64,000 bases of DNA from Rothia uropygialis (GTDB taxonomy: Bacteria; Actinomycetota; Actinomycetes; Actinomycetales; Micrococcaceae). Under the pieces are notes generated by a model that was not told where the DNA came from, made no database searches, and saw only the letters and a program-made list of their open reading frames with translations. Positions 34,852-44,093 of this stretch are shown in pieces. Position numbers and translations under genes: made by a program. Positions within the stretch are counted from its first letter, which is position 1. Each line of letters opens with the position of its first letter. The DNA lies in NCBI RefSeq assembly GCF_004137765.1, contig NZ_NOIS01000004.1:186001-250000 (forward strand), in the 5' to 3' direction.

Positions 34852-35406
34852 TCAGTTCAGGACCGAGATCTTCATCGGGTACGCGTAGACCTCCCCCTTG
34901 TTCGCTTTGACGGCCCCGATGATGTGGCAGACGATCGCGATGATATTGACGACCGCCCACACCGGCAGGGCGATGACGATACCGACGCCGAAGGTCACGA
35001 TTACCAGGATCCAGGCCGCGATGTTGATGATCCAGATCAGGAGGTTGAAGTTGAATGCCTGGGCCGAGGAATACCGGACGAACGCGTACCCCGGCTTGTC
35101 CTTGTAGATCAGCCAGAACACCAGCGGGCCCAGAATGCTCAACCAGCCGGCGGTGAACAGAAGGATCACCAAGGTCGAGAGGTGCGCCAGCACGGCCATC
35201 GTGCGGGCATCGGACGGGATGCGGTTGCCGTAGGCGTCGAAGGAGCGATCGCGAGCGGCCTCGGGGCCCGCTCCCCGGGCACCGAATCCGGGTTGTCCGG
35301 AATGGCCGTGGGAGCGCTGGCCCTCTCCGAAATCCGGGTCGGTTGGCCGTGCATTCGACCCCTGCTGTCCTGGCCGTTCGTCGGGTGAGGGAGCTTGATG
35401 GTTCAT
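34852..35406 (-). CDS. DUF4870 membrane protein
   Basis: 184 residues. The first 65 residues are hydrophilic and rich in Gly, Pro, Arg and Gln (disordered). Three TM segments follow, with the family motif [20 protein letters not shown]...[15 protein letters not shown]. The function of DUF4870/Tic20-like small membrane proteins is unknown in bacteria. ATG 35406 has AGGA 8 nt upstream. The 208 bp separating it from purA hold no gene that I can see. Confidence 0.8.
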   Translation of the reverse strand: MNHQAPSPDERPGQQGSNARPTDPDFGEGQRSHGHSGQPGFGARGAGPEAARDRSFDAYGNRIPSDARTMAVLAHLSTLVILLFTAGWLSILGPLVFWLIYKDKPGYAFVRYSSAQAFNFNLLIWIINIAAWILVIVTFGVGIVIALPVWAVVNIIAIVCHIIGAVKANKGEVYAYPMKISVLN

Positions 35407-35559
35407 GCCCAATTCCTATCACGTCGTTTTCCACGCGGACATCGTGGACTCCGAAAACTGCACATCGCCTCGAAAAACTTTGTATGCTGTGCAACACACT
35501 TGATGAATTGCCTGTATTTATTATGAGCATTTACTGGTGACACAAGAAAGGCAACATGC

Positions 35560-38500
35560 ATGAAGACATCCAAGAACCGGCGTGCGCCACGTTCCAGAGC
35601 ACGGGGCTGCGTGGCAGCCGCGGTCGGCCTTGCGCTCACTGTCTCGTTCGCCCCACCGGCGTTCTCAGACCCCATTCCGGGGCAACCCGGCCAGGGCCCC
35701 AGCGCCGCGAACCAGCCCCCGGTGATCTCGCCGGGGGTCCAAGACGCGCAGGGTGATCTCTCCGTCTACGTACAGTTCCGAGGCAAGGGCGCCTTCGAGG
35801 AAACCCAACCGAGCGAGGCACTCAGGGGAGGCAAGACCCAGCCCCAGGCCGAGCGCGTCCAGGCCATCGCCTCGAGCGTGCGCACCCAGTCCCAACAGGT
35901 TGCGGAGCAGAGCGGCGGCCAAGTCCTCTACACCACGCACAATGCGATCCGAGGAGCTGCCGTCTACGGCAATGCCGAGCGCATCCGCTCCCTCGCTGAC
36001 AGGGACGACGTCGTCAAGGTCTCCAAGATCGTGCCGAAGAAACGTGTCAATTCGGGCAGTGTGGTGGACACCGGAACCCTCGACGAATGGACTCAGACCG
36101 GTCAGACAGGAAAGGGCGTCACCATCGCAGTGATCGACTCCGGTCTGGACTACACGCACGCGGACTTCGGCGGCCCGGGGACCACCGAAGCCTACGACAA
36201 GGCTAAGGCATCACATGATATGCCCTCGGCCGATTCCGGGCTCTTCGATACGAACAAGCTCTCGGGTGGATGGGACCTGGCCGGGGACGAGTACGACTCC
36301 GCGAGCAGCGACGCCTCCGCACGGGTACCCCACGAGGACTCGAACCCCCTGGACTGCAGGGCCGGAGGGCACGGTACGCACGTTGCGGGAACCGCGGCGG
36401 GCTACGGGGTGGACAAGAACGGTTCGACCTATCGCGGCGGCTACACCGACTTGACCAAGGAGGATGTCTCCTCCATGAGCATCGGGCCCGGCACCGCACC
36501 GGAGGCGAAGTTGACCTCCTTGCGCGTCTTCGGTTGCGAAGGCTCCACCGACTTGGTGGGAGCCGCCCTCGACCGCACGCTCGACCCCAATGGAGACGGT
36601 GACTTCTCCGACCGTGCCAACATCGCCTCGATCTCCATCGGTGCCGACTTCGGCCCCTCTGACGACCCGGAGAACGACATCGTCGATGCTCTCTCCCGCC
36701 AGGGCGTTCTCTCCGTGATCGCCGCGGGCAACGCGGGGGACGAGTACAACATCTACGGGAACCCCGGCAGTTCGCCCTCCGCACTGACCGTGGCGAATTC
36801 CCAAGGTTCCACCGCCGGCACCGACGAATTCGAGGTCACCGGCCCCAATGACCTCAAGGGCAAGTACAACGCCAATTACAGTTCCGACTTCGACTACGGT
36901 GGCGCCGACCCGGAGACGCTCAAGGGCTCCGCGGTGGCTGGTCCCGTCGATGACAAATACGGGTGTGAGCCCTTCAGCGGCGATCAGTACAAGGACAAGT
37001 GGGTCGTCCTGGACTGGGCCGATGACGCCACGCAAAAATTCCCCTGCGGTTCGAAAATACGGTTCGACAACGCCGCCAAGGCTGGGGCCAAAGGAGTCAT
37101 CCTGACCTCGGATCGCGAGGTCGAGGGCTCGGGCATCGCTGGCAACGCCACGATCCCCGGCGCCATTCTCCCCAAGTCCGTGGTGGACAAGCTCATCGAT
37201 ACGGCAAACAAGGGTTCCTTGGAGATTCGTCTGGACCCTGGCATGCGCGGACACGGTCGGCTGGACTCGGGAAACAAGGACGTTCTGAACGAGTCCAGCT
37301 CTCGCGGTGAGCACGGCAGCATCGGATACACCAAGCCCGACGTCGCCGCGCCCGGTACCGCGATCGTCTCGGCCGGCGTCGGAACCGGAAAGGATCCTCT
37401 GATCATGTCCGGGACCTCGATGGCGACGCCGCACACCTCCGGTATCGCCGCCCTGGTGCTGCAAAAGCACCAGAACTACTCCCCGCAGAACATCAAGGCC
37501 GTGATCATGAACACGGCCACCCACGATGTGAAGAACGAGGGGGCAACAGCATCGGTGGAACGTGTCGGCTCCGGTCGTGTGGACGCTCTGCGGGCGGTCA
37601 ACGATGACGTTCTGGTCTACAGCAAGGACCGGCCGGACCTGGTCTCCCAGAGCTTCGGCGTCACGGAGGTCAACGGGGATGTGCAGACGTACAAGCGTGA
37701 CATCACCGTGGACAACACGGGTTCCGCGCTTCATACCTACGGCGTCTCGTTCGCAGGGAGCACGTCGGTGACCGGCGCATCGTTCTCCTTCGCGCCGTCA
37801 GTCAGCGTCGGCCCCGGTGGCAAATCCACGATCACCGTGACGGCTACGATCGATCCGGCCAAACTGAGCAAGGAACTGGACCCCGCCACCGCGCGCGAGC
37901 AACTGGGCAAGGCGCGCCAGTACATCTCCACGCTCTCGGGTCGGCTCGTCCTGTCCGAGAACGGTGCGGATCTGCGCGTGCCTCTCCAGATCGCGCCCAA
38001 GCCGGTGTCCGATGTGAAGGCGACATCAACGTCCGTCGACTTCGGCAATGGCGAGGACAGCCAGGACGTGAACTTCAAGGGCGCCGCCCTGGATCAGAAC
38101 GGCTACACCTCTGCCTTGGGCGCCTTCCAACTCGGCGCGACCAGCGACCGGATCAACAGCCAGAAGCTGCCGGCACGTTCGGTACAGGGCATGGACCTCC
38201 AGTACGTAGGCGCATCGTCCAACCTGCCAGAGTTTCGGGCCAAGGGGAAGGACACCACCTCCGGAAAAATCGGTTTCGGGATCTCCACCTGGGGTCCGAA
38301 TTCCGCACTGACCGCCTCGATGGGCTTCGAAGTGGCCATCGACGTCGATCGCAACGGCCGGCCCGACTACCTCGTCTCTCTTGATCGGGTGAAAGGGTTG
38401 GATTACCCCGTCGCCAGCCTCCATGGGTACAAGAACGGTCAGCTGGAGCTCCTGGACCAGCAGCCGGTCAACGGCTCCTGGGGCGACCGGGACACCAACA

Positions 38501-39435
38501 CGATGGACACGAACGCTTTCGTCCTGCCCGTGGATGCGAACAAAATCGGCATCGATGTGTCCGACCCGGCCTCGGAGATTTCCTATCGCGTCACCACTCA
38601 GTCCTGGCTTTCGCAGGGACCGGTGGACTCGACCGATTGGATCGGCTACAACCCGGTTTCCCCGGACCTGTGGTACTCCTCGGACGCCGCTTTCAACGAC
38701 GTGCTCTTCAAGGACCGCGAGGGTGCCGTGACCGCTCACCGTGGTGGTCAGGAGGAGGGCAAGGCCCTGTTCCTGCATCTGCACAACAAGGTCGGTGACC
38801 TCTCAGGCATCGCGAAGGGCGAGGACGGCGGAGTGGCCGAGGTGCTGCCGACGCGTTCGGCCCCGAACGCGACAGGACACGACCCCGGGTTCAAGGACGT
38901 GCCGAAGGACTACGTGTTCCACAACGAGATCGCGTGGTTGGCCGAGAAGAATATCACCACCGGGTGGCCGGACGGGACTTTCCGACCCATGCAACCGGTG
39001 CAGCGCGACCAAATGGCCGCATTCCTCTACCGGATGGCTGGGTCACCCCAGTACACCCCGCCCAGCACGTCCCCCTTCAAGGACGTGCCGACCAACCACA
39101 CCTTCTACAAGGAGATCAGTTGGCTCAACCAACAGGGCATCACCAAGGGGTGGTCGGACGGTACCTTCCGGCCCGGCAGTCCGGTGAACCGCGATCAGAT
39201 GGCCGCGTTCTTCTACCGGATGGTGGGATCTCCGAGCTACACGCCGCCCGCAACGTCCCCGTTTAAGGATGTGCCGACCGACTACGTGTTCTACAGGGAA
39301 ATCGCGTGGATGGCAGATCAGGGCATCACCAAGGGCTGGGACGACGGGACCTTCCGTCCGATGCAGCCGGTGCAGCGTGACCAGATGGCCGCGTTCCTGT
39401 TCCGCTACAACTCGAAGTCCTTCGGGAACAGCTAG
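35560..39435 (+). CDS. Secreted subtilisin-family (S8) protease with PA insert and three SLH domains
   Basis: 1291 residues. Signal peptide 1-36 (AFS-DP), an I9-like propeptide to about 155, then an S8 domain with Asp193 (IAVIDSGLDYTH), His271 (GGHGTHVAG), Asn391 (IAAGNAGDE) and Ser620 (SGTSMATPH). A protease-associated domain is inserted at about 445-560, and Fn3-like beta domains fill 700-1090. Three SLH repeats begin at about 1111, 1173 and 1235 (FKDVP...EIxW...GWxDGTFRP...RDQMAAFLxR). All catalytic residues are present, so it should be active on the cell surface, held by SLH binding to pyruvylated wall polymer. The neighbouring gene is a pyruvyltransferase. Confidence 0.94.
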   Translation: MKTSKNRRAPRSRARGCVAAAVGLALTVSFAPPAFSDPIPGQPGQGPSAANQPPVISPGVQDAQGDLSVYVQFRGKGAFEETQPSEALRGGKTQPQAERVQAIASSVRTQSQQVAEQSGGQVLYTTHNAIRGAAVYGNAERIRSLADRDDVVKVSKIVPKKRVNSGSVVDTGTLDEWTQTGQTGKGVTIAVIDSGLDYTHADFGGPGTTEAYDKAKASHDMPSADSGLFDTNKLSGGWDLAGDEYDSASSDASARVPHEDSNPLDCRAGGHGTHVAGTAAGYGVDKNGSTYRGGYTDLTKEDVSSMSIGPGTAPEAKLTSLRVFGCEGSTDLVGAALDRTLDPNGDGDFSDRANIASISIGADFGPSDDPENDIVDALSRQGVLSVIAAGNAGDEYNIYGNPGSSPSALTVANSQGSTAGTDEFEVTGPNDLKGKYNANYSSDFDYGGADPETLKGSAVAGPVDDKYGCEPFSGDQYKDKWVVLDWADDATQKFPCGSKIRFDNAAKAGAKGVILTSDREVEGSGIAGNATIPGAILPKSVVDKLIDTANKGSLEIRLDPGMRGHGRLDSGNKDVLNESSSRGEHGSIGYTKPDVAAPGTAIVSAGVGTGKDPLIMSGTSMATPHTSGIAALVLQKHQNYSPQNIKAVIMNTATHDVKNEGATASVERVGSGRVDALRAVNDDVLVYSKDRPDLVSQSFGVTEVNGDVQTYKRDITVDNTGSALHTYGVSFAGSTSVTGASFSFAPSVSVGPGGKSTITVTATIDPAKLSKELDPATAREQLGKARQYISTLSGRLVLSENGADLRVPLQIAPKPVSDVKATSTSVDFGNGEDSQDVNFKGAALDQNGYTSALGAFQLGATSDRINSQKLPARSVQGMDLQYVGASSNLPEFRAKGKDTTSGKIGFGISTWGPNSALTASMGFEVAIDVDRNGRPDYLVSLDRVKGLDYPVASLHGYKNGQLELLDQQPVNGSWGDRDTNTMDTNAFVLPVDANKIGIDVSDPASEISYRVTTQSWLSQGPVDSTDWIGYNPVSPDLWYSSDAAFNDVLFKDREGAVTAHRGGQEEGKALFLHLHNKVGDLSGIAKGEDGGVAEVLPTRSAPNATGHDPGFKDVPKDYVFHNEIAWLAEKNITTGWPDGTFRPMQPVQRDQMAAFLYRMAGSPQYTPPSTSPFKDVPTNHTFYKEISWLNQQGITKGWSDGTFRPGSPVNRDQMAAFFYRMVGSPSYTPPATSPFKDVPTDYVFYREIAWMADQGITKGWDDGTFRPMQPVQRDQMAAFLFRYNSKSFGNS

Positions 39436-39449
39436 TCACTGTTTCGCCG

Positions 39450-39495
39450 GTCTCGCCGGACCTTCGGTTCTCAGAAGCCAAGGGTCCGGCGAGAC
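39450..39495. terminator. Bidirectional terminator between the SLH protease and the pyruvyltransferase
   Basis: A perfect 13-bp stem: 39450-39462 (GTCTCGCCGGACC) with 39483-39495, loop 20 nt. The two genes converge on it. Confidence 0.85.
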
Positions 39496-39535
39496 TCGGA
39501 GGCCGATTTGAAGACATCGACCTTTCCCCGGCTTC

Positions 39536-40657
39536 TCAATGTCTTTCGTAGATTCCGTCCGCCTCGGCGTTCTTGGCTTCCACCGGCGCCCGGAAGTCCC
39601 CGGGGCGCCTCAGCTGGTCCATCGGAAGGAGCTCCTCCGTCGCCCCACTGCTCAGAACCCAACCGGTACCGAGCTCGGACAGTGACGAGTGCTTGACATC
39701 GTAATAGCCGGTCTTGCCTGTCAGGACGATGCCACGTGCCCCGGCCAGAGAACCCAGCAGATGGTGGTGGAAGCGGGTCGTGATCCAGACTTGGTGCGCC
39801 GCGAACGGGAATTCCTCCCGCCAGAACTGGGTAAATGGCACGAAACGACCCACTCCCACCGTCTCGTTCAGGACCGCGTATGCCGCATAATCCCCTCCCG
39901 GTATGGCTTCCACGTAGGTGACCCGCTCGGCAGGCACGTCCCACAGACGGATCTGGGCCCGTGCGAAGTCGACGAAACGCTCGAACCCGCCGGGATCGAG
40001 AAGGTCGCTCTGGATGCAGAGCACGACCTCGGTCTCACCGTCGGTGTTCCGTCCGGGCACCTCCGGAATCAAGTAGGCGTCGTCGTACCCCCGCCGGATC
40101 CCCAGGAGATCCGCGCTGGGCCGGTCCCGGACGCTGACGTGGTCGAATCCCTCGAAGCCCTCCGTGCCCGCGGGCATGAGGCCTTGTCCCGTGGCCACGA
40201 GTTTCGCTCCTGAAACCTCCGCGGCGGCTCGCATGGCTTCGACGACGAGTTCGTTGTGAGGCCACATCCTATTCACGAAGCCCCCGCCCAGAAGGTGCAG
40301 AACAGATGCCTCGCGCATCTCCAGGAGACCGATGTCGTACCGTGGTGACCCCAAGTTCTGCACCAGGTCGGTCACGGTACGACGAGAGCCGTTCAAGGAG
40401 TCGTCAGCGGCGCGGATAGCCGTATTCGTAAGGTGGAGCCGAGGATGCAGCCCCTTCAGGAGGGACGCGACTGTCCCGGGTTCCCTGACGTCCAGCCAGA
40501 CGTCCGTGTCGGGTGCGACGCTGGCGAGGTAGGAGACCCAGCGCGCCGCGATGAGCTCATCGCCGAAGTTGGGAATCCCGGCCGTTGAGAGCAGATAGAT
40601 CGATCCGGCGTCGTTCGGAGGCTGTTCGACGGCGGATCGGTGCGAAAACCAATGCAT
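39536..40657 (-). CDS. Polysaccharide pyruvyltransferase family protein (CsaB-like)
   Basis: 373 residues, PS_pyruv_trans family. Visible are the N-terminal IPNFGDELIAARWV, LLGGGFVNRMWPHNEL, VRDRPSADLLGIRRG and the C-terminal TTRFHHHLLGSLAGARGIVLTG, matching the order of family motifs. Such enzymes add pyruvate ketals from PEP to wall polysaccharides; CsaB makes the ligand for SLH domains in Bacillus. Its position next to a protein with three SLH domains makes that role likely here too. It is convergent with the protease gene, so it is not in the same operon. Confidence 0.82.
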   Translation of the reverse strand: MHWFSHRSAVEQPPNDAGSIYLLSTAGIPNFGDELIAARWVSYLASVAPDTDVWLDVREPGTVASLLKGLHPRLHLTNTAIRAADDSLNGSRRTVTDLVQNLGSPRYDIGLLEMREASVLHLLGGGFVNRMWPHNELVVEAMRAAAEVSGAKLVATGQGLMPAGTEGFEGFDHVSVRDRPSADLLGIRRGYDDAYLIPEVPGRNTDGETEVVLCIQSDLLDPGGFERFVDFARAQIRLWDVPAERVTYVEAIPGGDYAAYAVLNETVGVGRFVPFTQFWREEFPFAAHQVWITTRFHHHLLGSLAGARGIVLTGKTGYYDVKHSSLSELGTGWVLSSGATEELLPMDQLRRPGDFRAPVEAKNAEADGIYERH

Positions 40658-40703
40658 TTACCCAGGATATAGTGATTCACTTCACCTTGAGCGGGGCGCG
40701 GCG

Positions 40704-40735
40704 CCGCAGAACGGTTGCGATGTTCCGTTCTGCGG
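40704..40735 (-). terminator. Terminator of alanine dehydrogenase gene
   Basis: A perfect 11-bp stem: 40704-40714 (CCGCAGAACGG) with 40725-40735 (CCGTTCTGCGG), loop 10 nt, 47 nt past the ald stop. Confidence 0.75.
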
Positions 40736-40781
40736 GACCACGACCACACCGCCCTACGAGCTCCTCGAGCCCGCCACGGCC

Positions 40782-41873
40782 TTAGAGACGCGATGGAAGA
40801 TCCGGGAATGCGTCGGCGACGCCCCGGAATGTGATCTCGCCAGCCTCGGTGTTCAGGCCCGCCGCAAGGATCTTGTCCGCTGCGAGGGCCTCGTCGACTC
40901 CCTGCGCGAGTCGGAGGACGAACGGCAAAGTCGCGTTCGTCAGCGAGGTCGTCCCGGTCCGAGGCACCGCTCCCGGCATATTGGCCACGCAATAGTGTCT
41001 GATCCCGTCCACCTCGAAGACGGGGTCCTCGTACGTGGTCGGGTGGGATGTCTCGAAGCAACCGCCCTGGTCGATCGCGACATCGATGAGCAACGAACCG
41101 GGCGAGAGCACGGCGAGGTGCTCTCTTCGGACCAACTTGGGCGCGGCGGCCCCTGGCACCAGGACGGACCCGATCACGACGTCGGCTCCTTCGAGTTCGC
41201 GCTCGATGTTACGCGGGTTGCTCGCCAGAACCCGGGCCGAATTCCCGAAGTAGTCCGTCAGCTCCCGGACGCGCGGCAGGTACGCATCCAGGATCGTGAC
41301 CTCGGCTCTCAGACCGACGGCCAGGAGCGCGGCCTGGGTCCCGACCGTTCCGCCGCCCAAAATCACGACCCGGGCCGGGGCTACTCCCGGCGTGCCGCCC
41401 AGGAGGATGCCCGGCCCACCCTCGGTGTGGAGGCTGTACTGCGCCGCTGCCTGCGCCGCGAGACGACCGGCGATTTCCGACATCGGCGTCAGCAGCGGCA
41501 GGGCGCGACCGTCCCGTACGGTCTCGTACGCGATGGACCGTGTCCTATTCTCGAGCAGGGCCTGGGTCAGATCACGGTCCGCCGCAAGGTGCAGATATGT
41601 GAAGAGGGTCAGGTCCTCCCGGAGAAAACCGTATTCAGGCTCGATGGGTTCCTTGACCTTGACCAGGAGCTCGGCCTTCTCCCACACCTCGGCCTGAGTC
41701 CCCAGGCGAGCACCCGCGGCCACGTATTCCGCGTTGTCGAAGCCCGAGCCGACGCCCGCTCCGTCTTGCACGAAGACTTCGTGTCCGTCTCTGACGACGG
41801 CGTGCACGCCGTCGGGGGTCATCCCGACTCGGCGCTCACTGGGCTTAATCTCGGTGGGCACGCCAATACGCAT
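40782..41873 (-). CDS. ald: Alanine dehydrogenase
   Basis: 363 residues. MRIGVPTEIKPSERRVGMTPDGV is the classic start, followed by VKVKEPIEPEY, FTYLHLAADRDLT and the NAD-binding ILGGGTVGTQAA; DVAIDQGGCFETSHPTTY and YCVANMPGAVPRTGT complete the signatures. It oxidatively deaminates L-alanine to pyruvate and ammonia. The start at 41873 has AAGGA about 10 nt upstream; the upstream extension lacks similarity. Confidence 0.94.
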   Translation of the reverse strand: MRIGVPTEIKPSERRVGMTPDGVHAVVRDGHEVFVQDGAGVGSGFDNAEYVAAGARLGTQAEVWEKAELLVKVKEPIEPEYGFLREDLTLFTYLHLAADRDLTQALLENRTRSIAYETVRDGRALPLLTPMSEIAGRLAAQAAAQYSLHTEGGPGILLGGTPGVAPARVVILGGGTVGTQAALLAVGLRAEVTILDAYLPRVRELTDYFGNSARVLASNPRNIERELEGADVVIGSVLVPGAAAPKLVRREHLAVLSPGSLLIDVAIDQGGCFETSHPTTYEDPVFEVDGIRHYCVANMPGAVPRTGTTSLTNATLPFVLRLAQGVDEALAADKILAAGLNTEAGEITFRGVADAFPDLPSRL

Positions 41874-41993
41874 GTTCAGTCGTTCCTTTCGGTCGATCCG
41901 GCCGGCAACGTCGTTGTCACCGCCCACCCTCAATTATGGCCCGTCCGCCAGGAACATTCACCGCTTCTCGCGAGCCATTCCGGGGCGAGTCCT

Positions 41994-42413
41994 TCAGGAC
42001 GAGAGCTGGGCGGCGGCCTCGGGATCGGAATCGTTCAGGAACGATGAGATGCGCTGGGCCTCGTCGGCTTCCCCGATGGCCGACGCTGCCTGCCCCAGAA
42101 GGTACAGCGAACGGAGGAATCCCCGATTGGGCTCGTGAGAGAACGGGATCGGGCCGTGACCCTTCCATCCGTGTCCGCGCAGTGCATCCAGACCGCGATG
42201 GTATCCGACGCGGGCATACGCGTACCCCTCGACCACGTATCCCGAGTCCAGGGCATCCTGCGCAAGCAGGGCCCAGGCCAGCGAGGACTTCGGGAAGGCG
42301 CGGGCGAGGTCTTCCCCTTCGTCGCCGGCCTCGATACGGGCCAACAGCTCGGGTTCCTCGTCCAAGTAGGTGGGTTCGGGACCGTCGAGAAGATTCTTTC
42401 CGGCAAGGGACAT
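41994..42413 (-). CDS. DUF3151 family protein
   Basis: 139 residues, acidic, mostly helical: MSLAGKNLLDGPEPTYLDEE, then ARAFPKSSLAWALLAQDALDSG, VEGYAYARVGYHRGLDALRGHGWKGHGPIPFSHEPNRGFLRSLYLLGQAA. This matches the actinobacterial DUF3151 family, usually found near fba; here an MFS gene lies between them. The function is unknown. AAAGGA precedes ATG 42413. No signal peptide or TM segment is seen. Confidence 0.82.
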   Translation of the reverse strand: MSLAGKNLLDGPEPTYLDEEPELLARIEAGDEGEDLARAFPKSSLAWALLAQDALDSGYVVEGYAYARVGYHRGLDALRGHGWKGHGPIPFSHEPNRGFLRSLYLLGQAASAIGEADEAQRISSFLNDSDPEAAAQLSS

Positions 42414-42523
42414 GATGGATCCTTTCGTCAGGAGGTGGACTGGTGCCCACTGTACCGGCGTCGGACAGACCCCGGGAAAGACTGCCCCGTCGTCCGGTCG
42501 GGCGCGCGAGTCGGGCCTGCCGG

Positions 42524-43918
42524 TCAGGCTTGCCGGTCCGCGCTGCGGCCGGTCGTGCGGTCGCCGAACACGCCCACGTTCAGCACCAACAATGCCATGG
42601 CCAACGCCACCACGCAGAACACCAGCACCGGACCGGCACCCGAGAGCAGCGGCAGGAGAATGAACGGCAGGAAGGCGCTGGTCAATTTGGACAACGAGTA
42701 CGCGAACCCGGAGGCCGTGCCCCGGACCCTCGTCGGGAAATTCTCGGCCATGAACACGTGATAGGAATTCGAGAACATGTTGCTGGCCATCGTGAACAGC
42801 ATGCCGGCGATGACCACCCATACAGGGTTCTCGCCGAGCCCGAAGGCCAGGCCGAACACACCCATGAGACCGGCGGTGAACATCACCAGGTGCTTCCGCT
42901 CGAATTTTTCGATGAACGGAACCACTAGGAGTGAACCGATCGGGTACCCGAAGTACGTCAGGGCGGTATACCCGATGGACTCGACCACGTCGAATCCCTT
43001 GGCGCTCAGCACCAGAACCGCGACCGTTCCGAATCCGTAGTAGCCGAAGACCTGAAGGATGTTCAGCACGGACAGCATCAGAGTGCGCTTGCGGAAAGGT
43101 GGCCGGAAGATTTCACGGAACGGAACCTTGATCTCTTGCGCGGGCCTGATCTCCGGGTCCGGTTCGGGCAGCGTCTTGCCGGACCGTTCGGCCTCCCGCT
43201 CGAAGCCCTCGACGATGCTCCGCGCCTCGTCGAGCCGGCCCTGGGTTTCCAACCACCGCGGGGATTCGGGCACGTGCCGCCGAATGAACCACACCAGGAA
43301 TCCGCCGACGGAGCCGACAACGAAGAGCCACCGCCAGCCGTCGATACCGAACGGAGCCAACGGAACCAACCAGTGCGCGAGCAAACCCACGAAGGGGATG
43401 CCGAGGAAGCTGACAGTGTAGGCCCACGCGATGTACCGCCCACGGACATCCTTGGGCAACAGGTCGGAGAGGTAGGAATCGGCCAGTGCGTACTCGCCCC
43501 CGATGCCGACACCTGCAACGAATCGGCAGACGATCAGCCATGCGGCGTCCGGCGCGAAAGCCGCAATCAGCGAGAACACCGAGTAGAGGAGCAGATTGAC
43601 CACGAAAGCCGCGCGACGGCCCACACGATCGGCCAGTCGGCCCATCAGGATCGCCCCGAGGAATTGGCCGAGGAATGCGGAGGCCAGCACCAGCGAGAGG
43701 GTGGTTCCGGTCAGATCGAACTCGTTCTGCAGGACCTTCGAAATGGTGGCCGCGAGAAAGTTCTCGAACTGGTCGAAGAAGACGCCGAGCCCGACGATGA
43801 CCGTGATCAGGCGGTGGGAGCGCAGGACCGGAAGCCGATCCATGCGGGCGGACACCGAAGGTCCCGCCGGGGTGGTCAGCTGGTCATTCGTGCTCTCGGT
43901 AGGGTCGACGTGGTGCAT
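42524..43918 (-). CDS. MFS transporter (sugar/metabolite:H+ symporter type)
   Basis: 464 residues, about 12 TM segments. Motifs are GRLADRVGRRAAF between TM2 and TM3, GIGGEYALADSYLSDLLPKDVRGRY and RRHVPESPRWLETQGRLDEA before a long central loop, then ENFPTRVRGTASGFAYSLSKL. This is the pattern of the metabolite:H+ symporter/SV2-like group. The F-F-D-Q-F-E-N segment in TM1 is distinctive. The substrate is unknown. It sits between fba and DUF3151, interrupting their usual adjacency. Confidence 0.85.
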   Translation of the reverse strand: MHHVDPTESTNDQLTTPAGPSVSARMDRLPVLRSHRLITVIVGLGVFFDQFENFLAATISKVLQNEFDLTGTTLSLVLASAFLGQFLGAILMGRLADRVGRRAAFVVNLLLYSVFSLIAAFAPDAAWLIVCRFVAGVGIGGEYALADSYLSDLLPKDVRGRYIAWAYTVSFLGIPFVGLLAHWLVPLAPFGIDGWRWLFVVGSVGGFLVWFIRRHVPESPRWLETQGRLDEARSIVEGFEREAERSGKTLPEPDPEIRPAQEIKVPFREIFRPPFRKRTLMLSVLNILQVFGYYGFGTVAVLVLSAKGFDVVESIGYTALTYFGYPIGSLLVVPFIEKFERKHLVMFTAGLMGVFGLAFGLGENPVWVVIAGMLFTMASNMFSNSYHVFMAENFPTRVRGTASGFAYSLSKLTSAFLPFILLPLLSGAGPVLVFCVVALAMALLVLNVGVFGDRTTGRSADRQA

Positions 43919-44014
43919 TCCATCACATTAGCCACCGATCTTGCCGGGTGTAACGGGCCCTCCAACGCGTCTTGAACTGTGGGATGAGATGACGGCAACG
44001 ACCCGGAGGCGACA

Positions 44015-44059
44015 CCGGCGTGCGTCCTCCGACCGTTAGGGTCGGAGGACGCACGCCGG
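44015..44059 (-). terminator. Strong terminator of fba
   Basis: A perfect 20-bp stem, 44015-44034 with 44040-44059, loop GTTAG. It lies 35 nt after the fba stop. Being perfect and GC-rich, it is the most stable hairpin in the window. Confidence 0.85.
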
Positions 44060-44093
44060 GGTGCCAGGGTCCGCGGCATCCGCCGCCGACTGT

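Noticed and set aside
36211-37734. A 507-codon open frame antisense to the SLH protease
   Set aside because: It is Val/Gly/Arg-rich, has no domain-like pattern, and mirrors the GC-rich codons of the well-supported protease gene.
40995-42047. A 350-codon plus-strand frame opposite alanine dehydrogenase
   Set aside because: It is the complement of a clear ald gene and its translation shows no family motif.
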